From Methanobacteriota archaeon (GTDB lineage Archaea > Halobacteriota > Methanomicrobia > Methanomicrobiales > Methanoculleaceae), in assembly GCA_023457135.1 (NCBI GenBank), contig JAEWMO010000133.1, positions 1 to 13,227 on the forward strand: a stretch of DNA of 13,227 bases, written 5' to 3'. The translations under genes were made by a program, and so were the position numbers. Of this stretch, positions 1 to 5,272 are shown in pieces. Numbering within the stretch: the first letter of the stretch is position 1; each line of letters begins with the position of its first letter. The notes beneath the pieces are model-generated. The model saw only the letters and a program-made list of their open reading frames with translations. It did not search any database and was not told the DNA's origin.

Positions 1-680
1 GGGTAGTTCCTCTGGAGGTACTCCATGTAGGCGAGCCACTCCCTGATGAGCAGGCCGTATACCCGTTCGACGTCCCTGGCGAGGTGCCGCAGATCGCTCT
101 CCGGGAGCCCGGCGAAGTCACCCCGGCGTTCGAGCTCCTCGGTCAGGTGGAATACCGCCCGCAGAAGGTTGGTGAACGACTCGTGCTCCATGAGGACGGG
201 GTTCTCGAGCAGCCGCAGGAGGAAATCCCGCCGCCCTTTGAGGTACCGGCAGAGTTCCTCGAGGTCTGCGGTGTCGGGAGCGACGGAGCAGCAGTGGCCC
301 CGGAGGCTGTCCTGCACCCCGGAGAACTTCTCCGGCGTCCAGGCCTCCGTCACGACGAGTTCCTGCCGGAGTCGGGGCAGGTCCGGGTCGCGGTCCGAAA
401 TGAAGGTGAGCAGCCAGGTGCCGGCCTCCGAGAAGAAGGTGCCGATGACCATGTTCAGTTTCTCAAGCCTCTCGCGCTTGGCCCGGATGCTCAGGAGCTG
501 GTTCAAGATGAGGGTGACGAGCAGGACGTTGATCGGCAGAAAGCCGAGCGCGTTGAAGATATAATTGTAGGTATTCTCCGGATCGCCGAGCACGAGATAC
601 TTTACGGTGTATATGGCCGCCGATGAGGCCACCAGGACTATACCGAGCCGCGCTTCCCAGGATCGGAGATTGAGAGGCAT
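1..680 (-). CDS. Conserved two-helix membrane protein, function unknown (C-terminus cut by window)
   Basis: I do not recognise a functional family. The frame is open from an ATG at 680 to the window edge with no stop, giving 226 complete codons, so the C-terminus is missing. The protein starts MPLNLRSWEARLG. It has two hydrophobic segments, at about residues 12-31 and 40-64, followed by RAKRER, which by the positive-inside rule puts the remaining 160 or so residues in the cytoplasm. That part is mostly charged helix, with CC at 130-131 and a single Cys near 144. The last visible residues, REWLAYMEYLQRNYP, resemble the end of a protein family I recall from methanogens (inference, not checked). 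A TATA-like element at 707-714 lies about 26 bases before position 684, so the message would be nearly leaderless, which supports this start. Existence is confident; role is unknown. Confidence 0.85.
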   Translation of the reverse strand, partial: MPLNLRSWEARLGIVLVASSAAIYTVKYLVLGDPENTYNYIFNALGFLPINVLLVTLILNQLLSIRAKRERLEKLNMVIGTFFSEAGTWLLTFISDRDPDLPRLRQELVVTEAWTPEKFSGVQDSLRGHCCSVAPDTADLEELCRYLKGRRDFLLRLLENPVLMEHESFTNLLRAVFHLTEELERRGDFAGLPESDLRHLARDVERVYGLLIREWLAYMEYLQRNY

Positions 681-706
681 ATCTGAAGATTGTACGTCCG
701 GCGGGG

Positions 707-714
707 AAAATAAA
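707..714 (-). promoter_or_regulatory. TATA-like box for the membrane protein gene
   Basis: On the minus strand the sequence reads TTTATTTT in an otherwise GC-rich 53-base gap. A transcript start about 26 bases downstream would fall near 684, four bases before the ATG. This suggests a near-leaderless mRNA and separate transcription from the epimerase gene upstream. It is predicted from sequence only. Confidence 0.5.
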
Positions 715-733
715 GGTTGGGCCCTGACGGCCT

Positions 734-1867
734 TCAGACACGGAGGCGTGACGATGCCGGGACGTTGATGGGCGAAGCGACCGGCTGCCCCCGTGCAATC
801 TCCGTCTCGACCCAGGCGGCGAGCTCGAGCAGCCCGGCCTCGAGCGGGACCTGCGGGGCGTAGCCGAGAACCTCGCGGGCACGGCTGATATCCGCGATGC
901 AGTGGCGGATATCCCCGGTCCGGCAGGCCCCCGTGACCTCGGGCGCAAGGTGCTGCCGCCGGGTTATCGTCGCGAAGAGATCGGCGGCGGTCCGGAACGT
1001 GCAGGGGCGTCCGCTGCCGATATTGAAGGTCATGCCGGCCGCTCCGGGCGTCTCGAGCGCCAGGCGGAAGGCCCGCACCGCGTCGTAGACGCTCACGAAG
1101 TCGCGCTGCTGGTAGCCGTCCTCGAACAGCCGGACCGGGAGGCCCTGGAGCAGGCGGGACACGTACTCGGTCAGCATCCCGGAGTACGGGTTGGCGTATC
1201 CCTGGTGCGGCCCGTAGACGGAGAAGAGCCGCAGAATGGTCGTCGGGATGCCGTATGCCTCGCCGACCATCCTGCACATCTCCTCCTGGTCGTACTTGGA
1301 GACGGCGTAGATCGACTGCGGCGCCACCTCCTTCGTCTCCGGCGTGGGGAGGGGGTAGATCACCTCGCCGTCCGGGCTCCGGGGCTCCCAGTCCCCCTTT
1401 GCTGTCTGCGCAGGCGTTCGACGGACGTTCTGAAAGATTGCACCGTTATACGAACTGTAAAGCCCCTCACCGTAGACGGCGGAACTTGAGGCGACGACGA
1501 GCCGCTCGACCGGGTGGTCCAGCAGCGCCTCGAGAAGGACGGCGGTCCCGGTGGTGTTGACACTCATATACTTCTCGATCCGGTACATGCTCGCCCGCTC
1601 CCCGACGACCGCTGCAAGGTGGATGACGGCATCGACGCCGTCGAGCGCCTCCTCTACCCGGTGCGGGTCCCGGATATCGCCGACGAAGACCTCCGCACGA
1701 CGGTCGATATGGCCGGGCCGCTGCCGTTCCGGGCCATGGACCTGTGGCGACAGGTTATCGAGGATGCGGACCCGGTAGCCGTGCTGCAGCAGTTCCGTAG
1801 CGAGATGCGACCCGATGAATCCTGCTCCCCCGGTGATGAGGAGCGTCGGACTGGTATCCGTATGCAT
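734..1867 (-). CDS. NAD-dependent sugar-nucleotide epimerase, dTDP-L-rhamnose 4-epimerase type
   Basis: This is a 377-residue extended short-chain dehydrogenase/reductase, expected to be a cytoplasmic enzyme that alters the C4 configuration of a nucleotide-activated sugar for surface glycans. The Rossmann motif TGGAGFIGS is at residues 12-20, the NAD-site DNLS at 37-40, a catalytic serine region SSSAVYG at 127-133, and the catalytic pair Y187 and K191 in YAVSK. A long loop between the last two (about 134-186) contains GDWEPRSPDG and PTPETK. I recall that loop from the WbiB-like dTDP-L-rhamnose 4-epimerases rather than GalE or RmlB, so substrate assignment rests on recall. C-terminal landmarks are RDFVSVYD (255-262) and FNIGSGR (281-287). 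No glycosyltransferase or other sugar-nucleotide gene is beside it. The ATG at 1867 follows a TATA-like element and sits 11 residues before the glycine motif, as expected. Confidence 0.88.
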   Translation of the reverse strand: MHTDTSPTLLITGGAGFIGSHLATELLQHGYRVRILDNLSPQVHGPERQRPGHIDRRAEVFVGDIRDPHRVEEALDGVDAVIHLAAVVGERASMYRIEKYMSVNTTGTAVLLEALLDHPVERLVVASSSAVYGEGLYSSYNGAIFQNVRRTPAQTAKGDWEPRSPDGEVIYPLPTPETKEVAPQSIYAVSKYDQEEMCRMVGEAYGIPTTILRLFSVYGPHQGYANPYSGMLTEYVSRLLQGLPVRLFEDGYQQRDFVSVYDAVRAFRLALETPGAAGMTFNIGSGRPCTFRTAADLFATITRRQHLAPEVTGACRTGDIRHCIADISRAREVLGYAPQVPLEAGLLELAAWVETEIARGQPVASPINVPASSRLRV

Positions 1868-1872
1868 GGTAT

Positions 1873-1888
1873 ATCAGGCACACCTGAT
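1873..1888 (-). promoter_or_regulatory. Perfect inverted repeat at the predicted epimerase transcript start
   Basis: ATCAGG and CCTGAT are perfect 6-base arms around the 4-base loop CACA. With the TATA-like element at 1901-1909, transcription would start near 1879, inside this repeat. It could be a repressor site, or a 5' hairpin if transcription begins further upstream. An AGGTG that could act as a ribosome site lies within it, but 13 bases from the ATG, which is long. Function is inferred. Confidence 0.35.
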
Positions 1889-1900
1889 GGCAGTCTTCGC

Positions 1901-1909
1901 ATTAAATAT
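1901..1909 (-). promoter_or_regulatory. TATA-like box for the epimerase gene
   Basis: The minus strand reads ATATTTAAT here, an AT island about 38 bases before the epimerase ATG. It predicts a transcript start near 1879 and a short leader of about 12 bases. Confidence 0.5.
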
Positions 1910-1924
1910 TATCGCGAATACTGG

Positions 1925-2018
1925 ATAAAAAATAAAATGAGAGATTCCGGATTTTTCCCACCCTGCGGCCTGCCCCGGGAGACCCCTCACGTGCGGCTGT
2001 GAGAGGTGGTGGGGCAGG
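1925..2018 (-). terminator. Probable terminator of the glutamate synthase-like gene: long hairpin then T-tract
   Basis: Downstream of the stop at 2046, CCTGCCCC (1969-1976) and GGGGCAGG (2011-2018) form a perfect 8-base stem. A nested CTCAC (1986-1990) and GTGAG (1999-2003) pair lies inside it. Further along the minus strand, 1926-1938 reads ATTTTATTTTTTA. Archaeal terminators are mainly T-tracts, so the T-tract is the likelier signal. The 30-base separation makes the hairpin's part uncertain. Confidence 0.45.
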
Positions 2019-2045
2019 CTCCTCCCACCCACATTCTTTTCGCGT

Positions 2046-3635
2046 TCAGGAGTCGAGGATCGACTCGGCAGCGTCGCGGTAGGCCCGCATGACGTAAGGG
2101 ATACCGGAGATCGCCTCCGCCTCTTCAGTCAGCGCCATCAGGTCGTTCCGGGCGACCGTCTTGAGGCTGAAGTTCCGGGTCCCGGCCATGATCTGCTGGA
2201 GCCCGGTCCTGAACTTCTGGGCGTAGGTGTAGATTCCGATTGCTCCGAGCGGGATCTCGTTGATCCGGCCGGGATACCGCTCCTTGAGCTGCTCGTAGCA
2301 GACGAAGATCTCCTCCACACTGTTGCCGTACTTCGAGACGGTCCGTGGGAGTTCGCCGGCTGCAAGCCACTTCTCGATGTTCTTCCCGACCATGCCGGGG
2401 ATCATGAGGGCACGGCCCATGCAGACTGCCTTGACGTAGGGGCTGCCCATGGCGAGTCCCTTGAAGACGTTGGCCTCGTCGGCAAACCCGCCGGCGATGG
2501 CGAGGTCCGGGACGCGGATGCCGCGTGCCTTCAGCCGCTCGGCGAACTGGTAGGCGAGGGACTCGATGTAGAAGGTCGGGATACCCCACTCGTTCATCAT
2601 CGGCCAGGGGCTCATCCCCGTGCCGCCGGGCGCGCCGTCGATGGTGAGGAGGTCGATCTTCGCCTCGGCACCGTAACGGAGCGCCATCGCGAGCTCGACG
2701 GCCGAGTAGGCGCCGGTCTTGAGGGTGATGCGCTTGAACCCGATGTCGCGGAGCCGGTCGACCTCCTCAAGGAACCCTTCCCGGCTGACGAAACCGAGGC
2801 GGGAGTGCCGCTCGAACTCCTTCAGCGCGCCGTCCTTGAAGGATGCCTGGACCTCGGCGGACCGGGGGTTCGGGTGGACAATGTAGCCGCGATCGTTCAA
2901 CTGGTTTGCCCGCTCGAGGCTGCCGACTTTGATCTCGCCGCCGATGCACTTGGCGCCCTGGCCCCACTTCAGCTCGATCGTCTCGAGGTTGTGCTTCGAG
3001 GAGACATACTCCGCGGTTCCAAGCCGCGTGTCCTCCACGTTCAGCTGCACCAGGAGTTCGCCGTACCGGTCCTTGAAGTTCCGGTAGCTCTGGATCCGGC
3101 GGTCCATCTCGGGCGACTTGCTGACCCTGCCGTTGTGGTCGAGGGCCAGCCCGGGGTCGACCCCGCAGACGTTCTCGCCGCAGACGAGCGTGATGCCTGC
3201 GATGGCGGCTCCGATGGCGAAGTGCTCCCAGTTTGCACGGGCAATCTCGGTCGAGCCGAGCGCTCCGGTGAAGATCGGGACCCGCATCGGGACCTTGATA
3301 TCCCACCCGTACTCGGTCGAGGTATCGACGGCCGAGAACAGCGCGGTGTCGGGGTTGGCCTCAACGCCTTCCGGCAGTCCCTTTGCGCCCCTCGCATAGC
3401 CCTGGATGTTGAGGTGCGAGTAGTCAACCGGATAGTTCTTGTCCGCACCGGCGGTGATCTCACCGAACGGGCCCGGGTAGAGGACCTCTCTGCCACGGAA
3501 GGAGGAGAGCCAGATCTCGCAGGCCCCCTTGCACCCGTCCACACACCGGGTGCAGATGCCTGACATGGGCGCGACATCACGGGAACGGTTGGTCGTTCCT
3601 GTCGCTTCGTTAGCGTTCGGTCTTCGTAGATTCAT
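2046..3635 (-). CDS. FMN-binding glutamate synthase-like protein (GltB central and FMN domain only)
   Basis: This 529-residue protein matches the FMN-binding synthase part of glutamate synthase: ELKWGQGAKCIGGE (221-234), TIDGAPGGTGMSP (331-343) and AGGFADEANVFKGLAMGS (381-398), typical of the FMN (beta/alpha)8 barrel. It has no N-terminal glutamine amidotransferase domain and no GXGXG C-terminal domain. The usual C-terminal cysteine cluster that holds 3Fe-4S in GltB is also absent. Instead C28, C31, C35 and C39 form a C-x2-C-x3-C-x3-C group near the N-terminus, and C152 and C157 form another pair. Whether it makes glutamate or does another FMN redox reaction cannot be told from sequence, and no gltD partner is present. 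The ATG at 3635 follows AGGTGG (3640-3645) by four bases and is favoured over M24. Confidence 0.88.
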   Translation of the reverse strand: MNLRRPNANEATGTTNRSRDVAPMSGICTRCVDGCKGACEIWLSSFRGREVLYPGPFGEITAGADKNYPVDYSHLNIQGYARGAKGLPEGVEANPDTALFSAVDTSTEYGWDIKVPMRVPIFTGALGSTEIARANWEHFAIGAAIAGITLVCGENVCGVDPGLALDHNGRVSKSPEMDRRIQSYRNFKDRYGELLVQLNVEDTRLGTAEYVSSKHNLETIELKWGQGAKCIGGEIKVGSLERANQLNDRGYIVHPNPRSAEVQASFKDGALKEFERHSRLGFVSREGFLEEVDRLRDIGFKRITLKTGAYSAVELAMALRYGAEAKIDLLTIDGAPGGTGMSPWPMMNEWGIPTFYIESLAYQFAERLKARGIRVPDLAIAGGFADEANVFKGLAMGSPYVKAVCMGRALMIPGMVGKNIEKWLAAGELPRTVSKYGNSVEEIFVCYEQLKERYPGRINEIPLGAIGIYTYAQKFRTGLQQIMAGTRNFSLKTVARNDLMALTEEAEAISGIPYVMRAYRDAAESILDS

Positions 3636-3674
3636 CGTTCCACCTGCTTTGTGGATAGAAGGTTCCTTCCTAGG

Positions 3675-3683
3675 CTAATAAAT
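3675..3683 (-). promoter_or_regulatory. TATA-like box for the glutamate synthase-like gene
   Basis: The minus strand reads ATTTATTAG. A start about 26 bases downstream falls near 3653, leaving a leader of about 18 bases that carries the AGGTGG ribosome site at 3640-3645. Spacing and ribosome site agree with the ATG at 3635. Confidence 0.55.
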
Positions 3684-3821
3684 CTTTCTGACAGTTGGAT
3701 CTTCTGCGCCCGCATCGCACCGTGATCGATTGGCCTCCCGATCGCGTTGCGCACCCCTTCTTCTGCAACCCGACCGGGTATTTATGCTATGCGCCGGGGG
3801 ATCTGCCGTGAACCTGACGAA

Positions 3822-3836
3822 AAGGTAAAATACCTT
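3822..3836 (+). promoter_or_regulatory. Palindromic TATA-like element before the secreted protein gene
   Basis: AAGGTA-AAA-TACCTT is a perfect inverted repeat whose centre is AT-rich. It is centred about 26 bases before the ATG at 3855, so it could be the TATA element of a leaderless message and possibly overlap a regulator site. A second TATA-like stretch, TATTTATG at 3779-3786, is an alternative giving a leader of about 45 bases. Confidence 0.4.
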
Positions 3837-3854
3837 GGTGTGCATGGTTGGTCT

Positions 3855-4319
3855 ATGAATTACAGGTTGTTGTCTTCTCTGATCGTGCTCCTGTTCGCAT
3901 GTGCGCTCTGCGCTGCCTGCACGGGCAACAGCGAGACCCCCGGCCCGTCGGGGACACAGACTCCGGCAGTCACGGCCACACCTGCGTCCACGGCGCCGGC
4001 CTCGTTGACGCCCGGCCCGACGCAGACGATGCCGCCGGGAAAAGAAGTTGAGTTCCAGATTACCGAGAACTACCCCTCAAAGGTTACAAGTGATCTCACC
4101 GTCACCTTCGTTGGCGGCGCCGGCAAGAGTTACGTAACAAGCATCGATGTGCGCGTGACCAAAGCAAACGGTGAGGTTATCACCAGACCGATGCAGCCGA
4201 TCACCCGGGAAGAGCTCACCGTCAACAACGCAAAAGGAGAGAACCGGGTTGAGATAACCGTTGCCCTCGTCACGGGAGGTTCGTATAAGGTTGTGGACAG
4301 GATTGTGAAAGTCCCGTAA
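3855..4319 (+). CDS. Small secreted, probably membrane-anchored protein of unknown function
   Basis: This 154-residue protein has an export signal, with R4, a hydrophobic stretch at 5-21 (LLSSLIVLLFACALCAA) and C22 as a possible lipid-modified cysteine. The lipobox CAAC lacks the usual Leu at -3, so lipidation is uncertain. Residues about 23-60 form a low-complexity linker rich in Pro, Thr, Ala and Ser with repeated TP pairs, typical of an extended surface stalk and possibly O-glycosylated. The rest, about 62-154, is a compact domain with alternating beta-strand patterns (VEFQITENYP, DLTVTFVGG, RVEITVALV) and no cysteine, suggesting an immunoglobulin-like or similar sandwich. I recognise no catalytic motif. 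The reading frame is open further upstream, but the signal peptide and promoter spacing favour the ATG at 3855. It converges with the riboflavin reductase gene. Confidence 0.8.
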   Translation: MNYRLLSSLIVLLFACALCAACTGNSETPGPSGTQTPAVTATPASTAPASLTPGPTQTMPPGKEVEFQITENYPSKVTSDLTVTFVGGAGKSYVTSIDVRVTKANGEVITRPMQPITREELTVNNAKGENRVEITVALVTGGSYKVVDRIVKVP

Positions 4320-4338
4320 CCTTCACCACCTTTTCTCA

Positions 4339-4370
4339 GGGAAGAGCCACCGTCCGGCCGGGCCCTTCCC
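4339..4370. terminator. Hairpin between convergent genes, possible shared terminator
   Basis: GGGAAG (4339-4344) pairs with CTTCCC (4365-4370) around a GC-rich loop. It lies in the 53-base gap between the stop codons of two convergent genes. A TTTT at 4331-4334 precedes it on the + strand. Position is the main support; no long T-tract follows. Confidence 0.35.
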
Positions 4371-4372
4371 GA

Positions 4373-5053
4373 CTATCTCTTCTCCACACTCCACCGCAGG
4401 AGGAGGCCGTCGTCGAGCGGGATGGTCTCGATGAGGCGGAGACACGTAAAGTCCTCTTCCCGGAGGAATCCGGGGCCGTCTGCCGGTGTGGGAGCGTCCT
4501 TTCCGCCGATCACGATGTTGCCGACGAATGTCTGGAGTTCGTCGACAAGCCCGCGGGCAAAGAGTTCGCCGATCAGGGTCCCGCCTCCCTCGACCATCAG
4601 GCGCCGGACGCCCTGGCGGTGCAGGTCGGCGAGGAGCGCGGCAAGATCGACGGTCTCTTCGCCGGCGACGACGACAGTGGCGTGCTCGCCGAGCGCCGCA
4701 ACCTTCTCCGGGGGCGCCTGCTTTGAGACGGCGACGATACGCTTCCCGGTCCCCTTGTGGAGGATATCCGCATCGAGGGGGATCCTTCCCCTGCTGTCAA
4801 CGACCACCCGGATGGGGTGTTCGTCCCTGCCGGCGGCTCTCCGCCCGGCCCGGAGGTCCGGTGACTTGACGGTGAGCGAGGGGTTGTCGGCGAGCACCGT
4901 TCCGATGCCGACCATGATGGCGTCGCTCTCCGCCTTGATCCGGTCCACCCGGGAGAAGTCTTCTTTTCCCGAGATCTTCACCTGCCGCCGCTCCCTGGTT
5001 GAGATCTTTCCATCTGCGCTCATGGCGATGTTGACGAAGACAAACGGACGCAT
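4373..5053 (-). CDS. 2,5-diamino-6-ribosylamino-4(3H)-pyrimidinone 5'-phosphate reductase (riboflavin/F420 precursor pathway)
   Basis: This 226-residue cytoplasmic enzyme belongs to the RibD C-terminal reductase family, in the stand-alone archaeal form known from Methanocaldococcus MJ0671. It uses NAD(P)H to reduce the ribosyl group of the pathway's diaminopyrimidinone phosphate to a ribityl group, an early step to riboflavin, FMN, FAD and the F420 chromophore. Visible family motifs are NIAMSADGKIS (8-18), SDAIMVGIGTVLADNPSLT (43-61), the strand HPIRVVVDSRGR (79-90), and the nucleotide-site LMVEGGGTLIGELF (152-165) followed by LVDEL (169-173). Length is normal for the archaeal enzyme, and no deaminase domain is fused. 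The ATG at 5053 sits just past the predicted transcript start from a TATA-like box at 5078-5084. No other riboflavin gene adjoins it, so it is transcribed alone. Confidence 0.92.
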   Translation of the reverse strand: MRPFVFVNIAMSADGKISTRERRQVKISGKEDFSRVDRIKAESDAIMVGIGTVLADNPSLTVKSPDLRAGRRAAGRDEHPIRVVVDSRGRIPLDADILHKGTGKRIVAVSKQAPPEKVAALGEHATVVVAGEETVDLAALLADLHRQGVRRLMVEGGGTLIGELFARGLVDELQTFVGNIVIGGKDAPTPADGPGFLREEDFTCLRLIETIPLDDGLLLRWSVEKR

Positions 5054-5077
5054 ATTTCAGGGTTACACGGAGATCGT

Positions 5078-5084
5078 AATATAT
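5078..5084 (-). promoter_or_regulatory. TATA-like box for the riboflavin pathway reductase gene
   Basis: The minus strand reads ATATATT in a TA-rich island. A start 26 bases downstream falls near 5055, two bases before the ATG, so the transcript is predicted to be leaderless or nearly so. Confidence 0.55.
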
Positions 5085-5141
5085 GCTCCCCCGGGAGGCG
5101 ATACGGGGGTCTCCTGCTCCTCCGGCTCACCTCTTCCAGGC

Positions 5142-5205
5142 TCGGGAAATATTTGTCACAGATCACCGAAAAGCCGGCAGGAATTATTCATTTTCGGGAA
5201 ATATT
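5142..5205. repeat. 12-base direct repeat in the divergent promoter region
   Basis: TCGGGAAATATT occurs at 5142-5153 and again at 5194-5205, a 52-base spacing close to five DNA helix turns. It lies between divergent TATA-like elements at 5078-5084 and 5237-5243. A weak inverted likeness (7 of 11 bases) is at 5222-5232. Such placement suits a paired regulator site for the kinase gene, but no regulator is identified. Confidence 0.45.
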
Positions 5206-5236
5206 CTCTATCTGATTCAGCAGTATTTCGAATGGC

Positions 5237-5243
5237 ATATATA
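5237..5243 (+). promoter_or_regulatory. TATA box of the kinase-receiver operon
   Basis: ATATATA lies about 26 bases before position 5266, seven bases ahead of the ATG at 5273. This short spacing supports 5273 over the next in-frame ATG at 5342. Confidence 0.6.
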
Positions 5244-5251
5244 GAGCTACC

Positions 5252-5269
5252 TGATACTTCTCTGTATCA
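5252..5269 (+). promoter_or_regulatory. Perfect inverted repeat over the kinase transcript start
   Basis: TGATAC and GTATCA are perfect 6-base arms around TTCTCT. The repeat lies between the TATA box and the ATG and spans the predicted start of transcription, a position where bound protein would block initiation. A simple repressor or autoregulatory site is the inferred role. Confidence 0.4.
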
Positions 5270-5272
5270 TTT

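Noticed and set aside
2805..3563. Long + strand open frame of 252 codons inside the glutamate synthase-like gene
   Set aside because: It is antisense to a gene with clear GltB motifs. Its composition is the acidic, Leu/Val-rich pattern that antisense frames show in GC-rich DNA, and it has no ribosome site or domain.
2046..3635. Calling the FMN protein a complete glutamate synthase
   Set aside because: The glutaminase domain, the C-terminal GXGXG domain, the classic 3Fe-4S cysteines and a GltD partner are all missing, so only a family-level name is safe.
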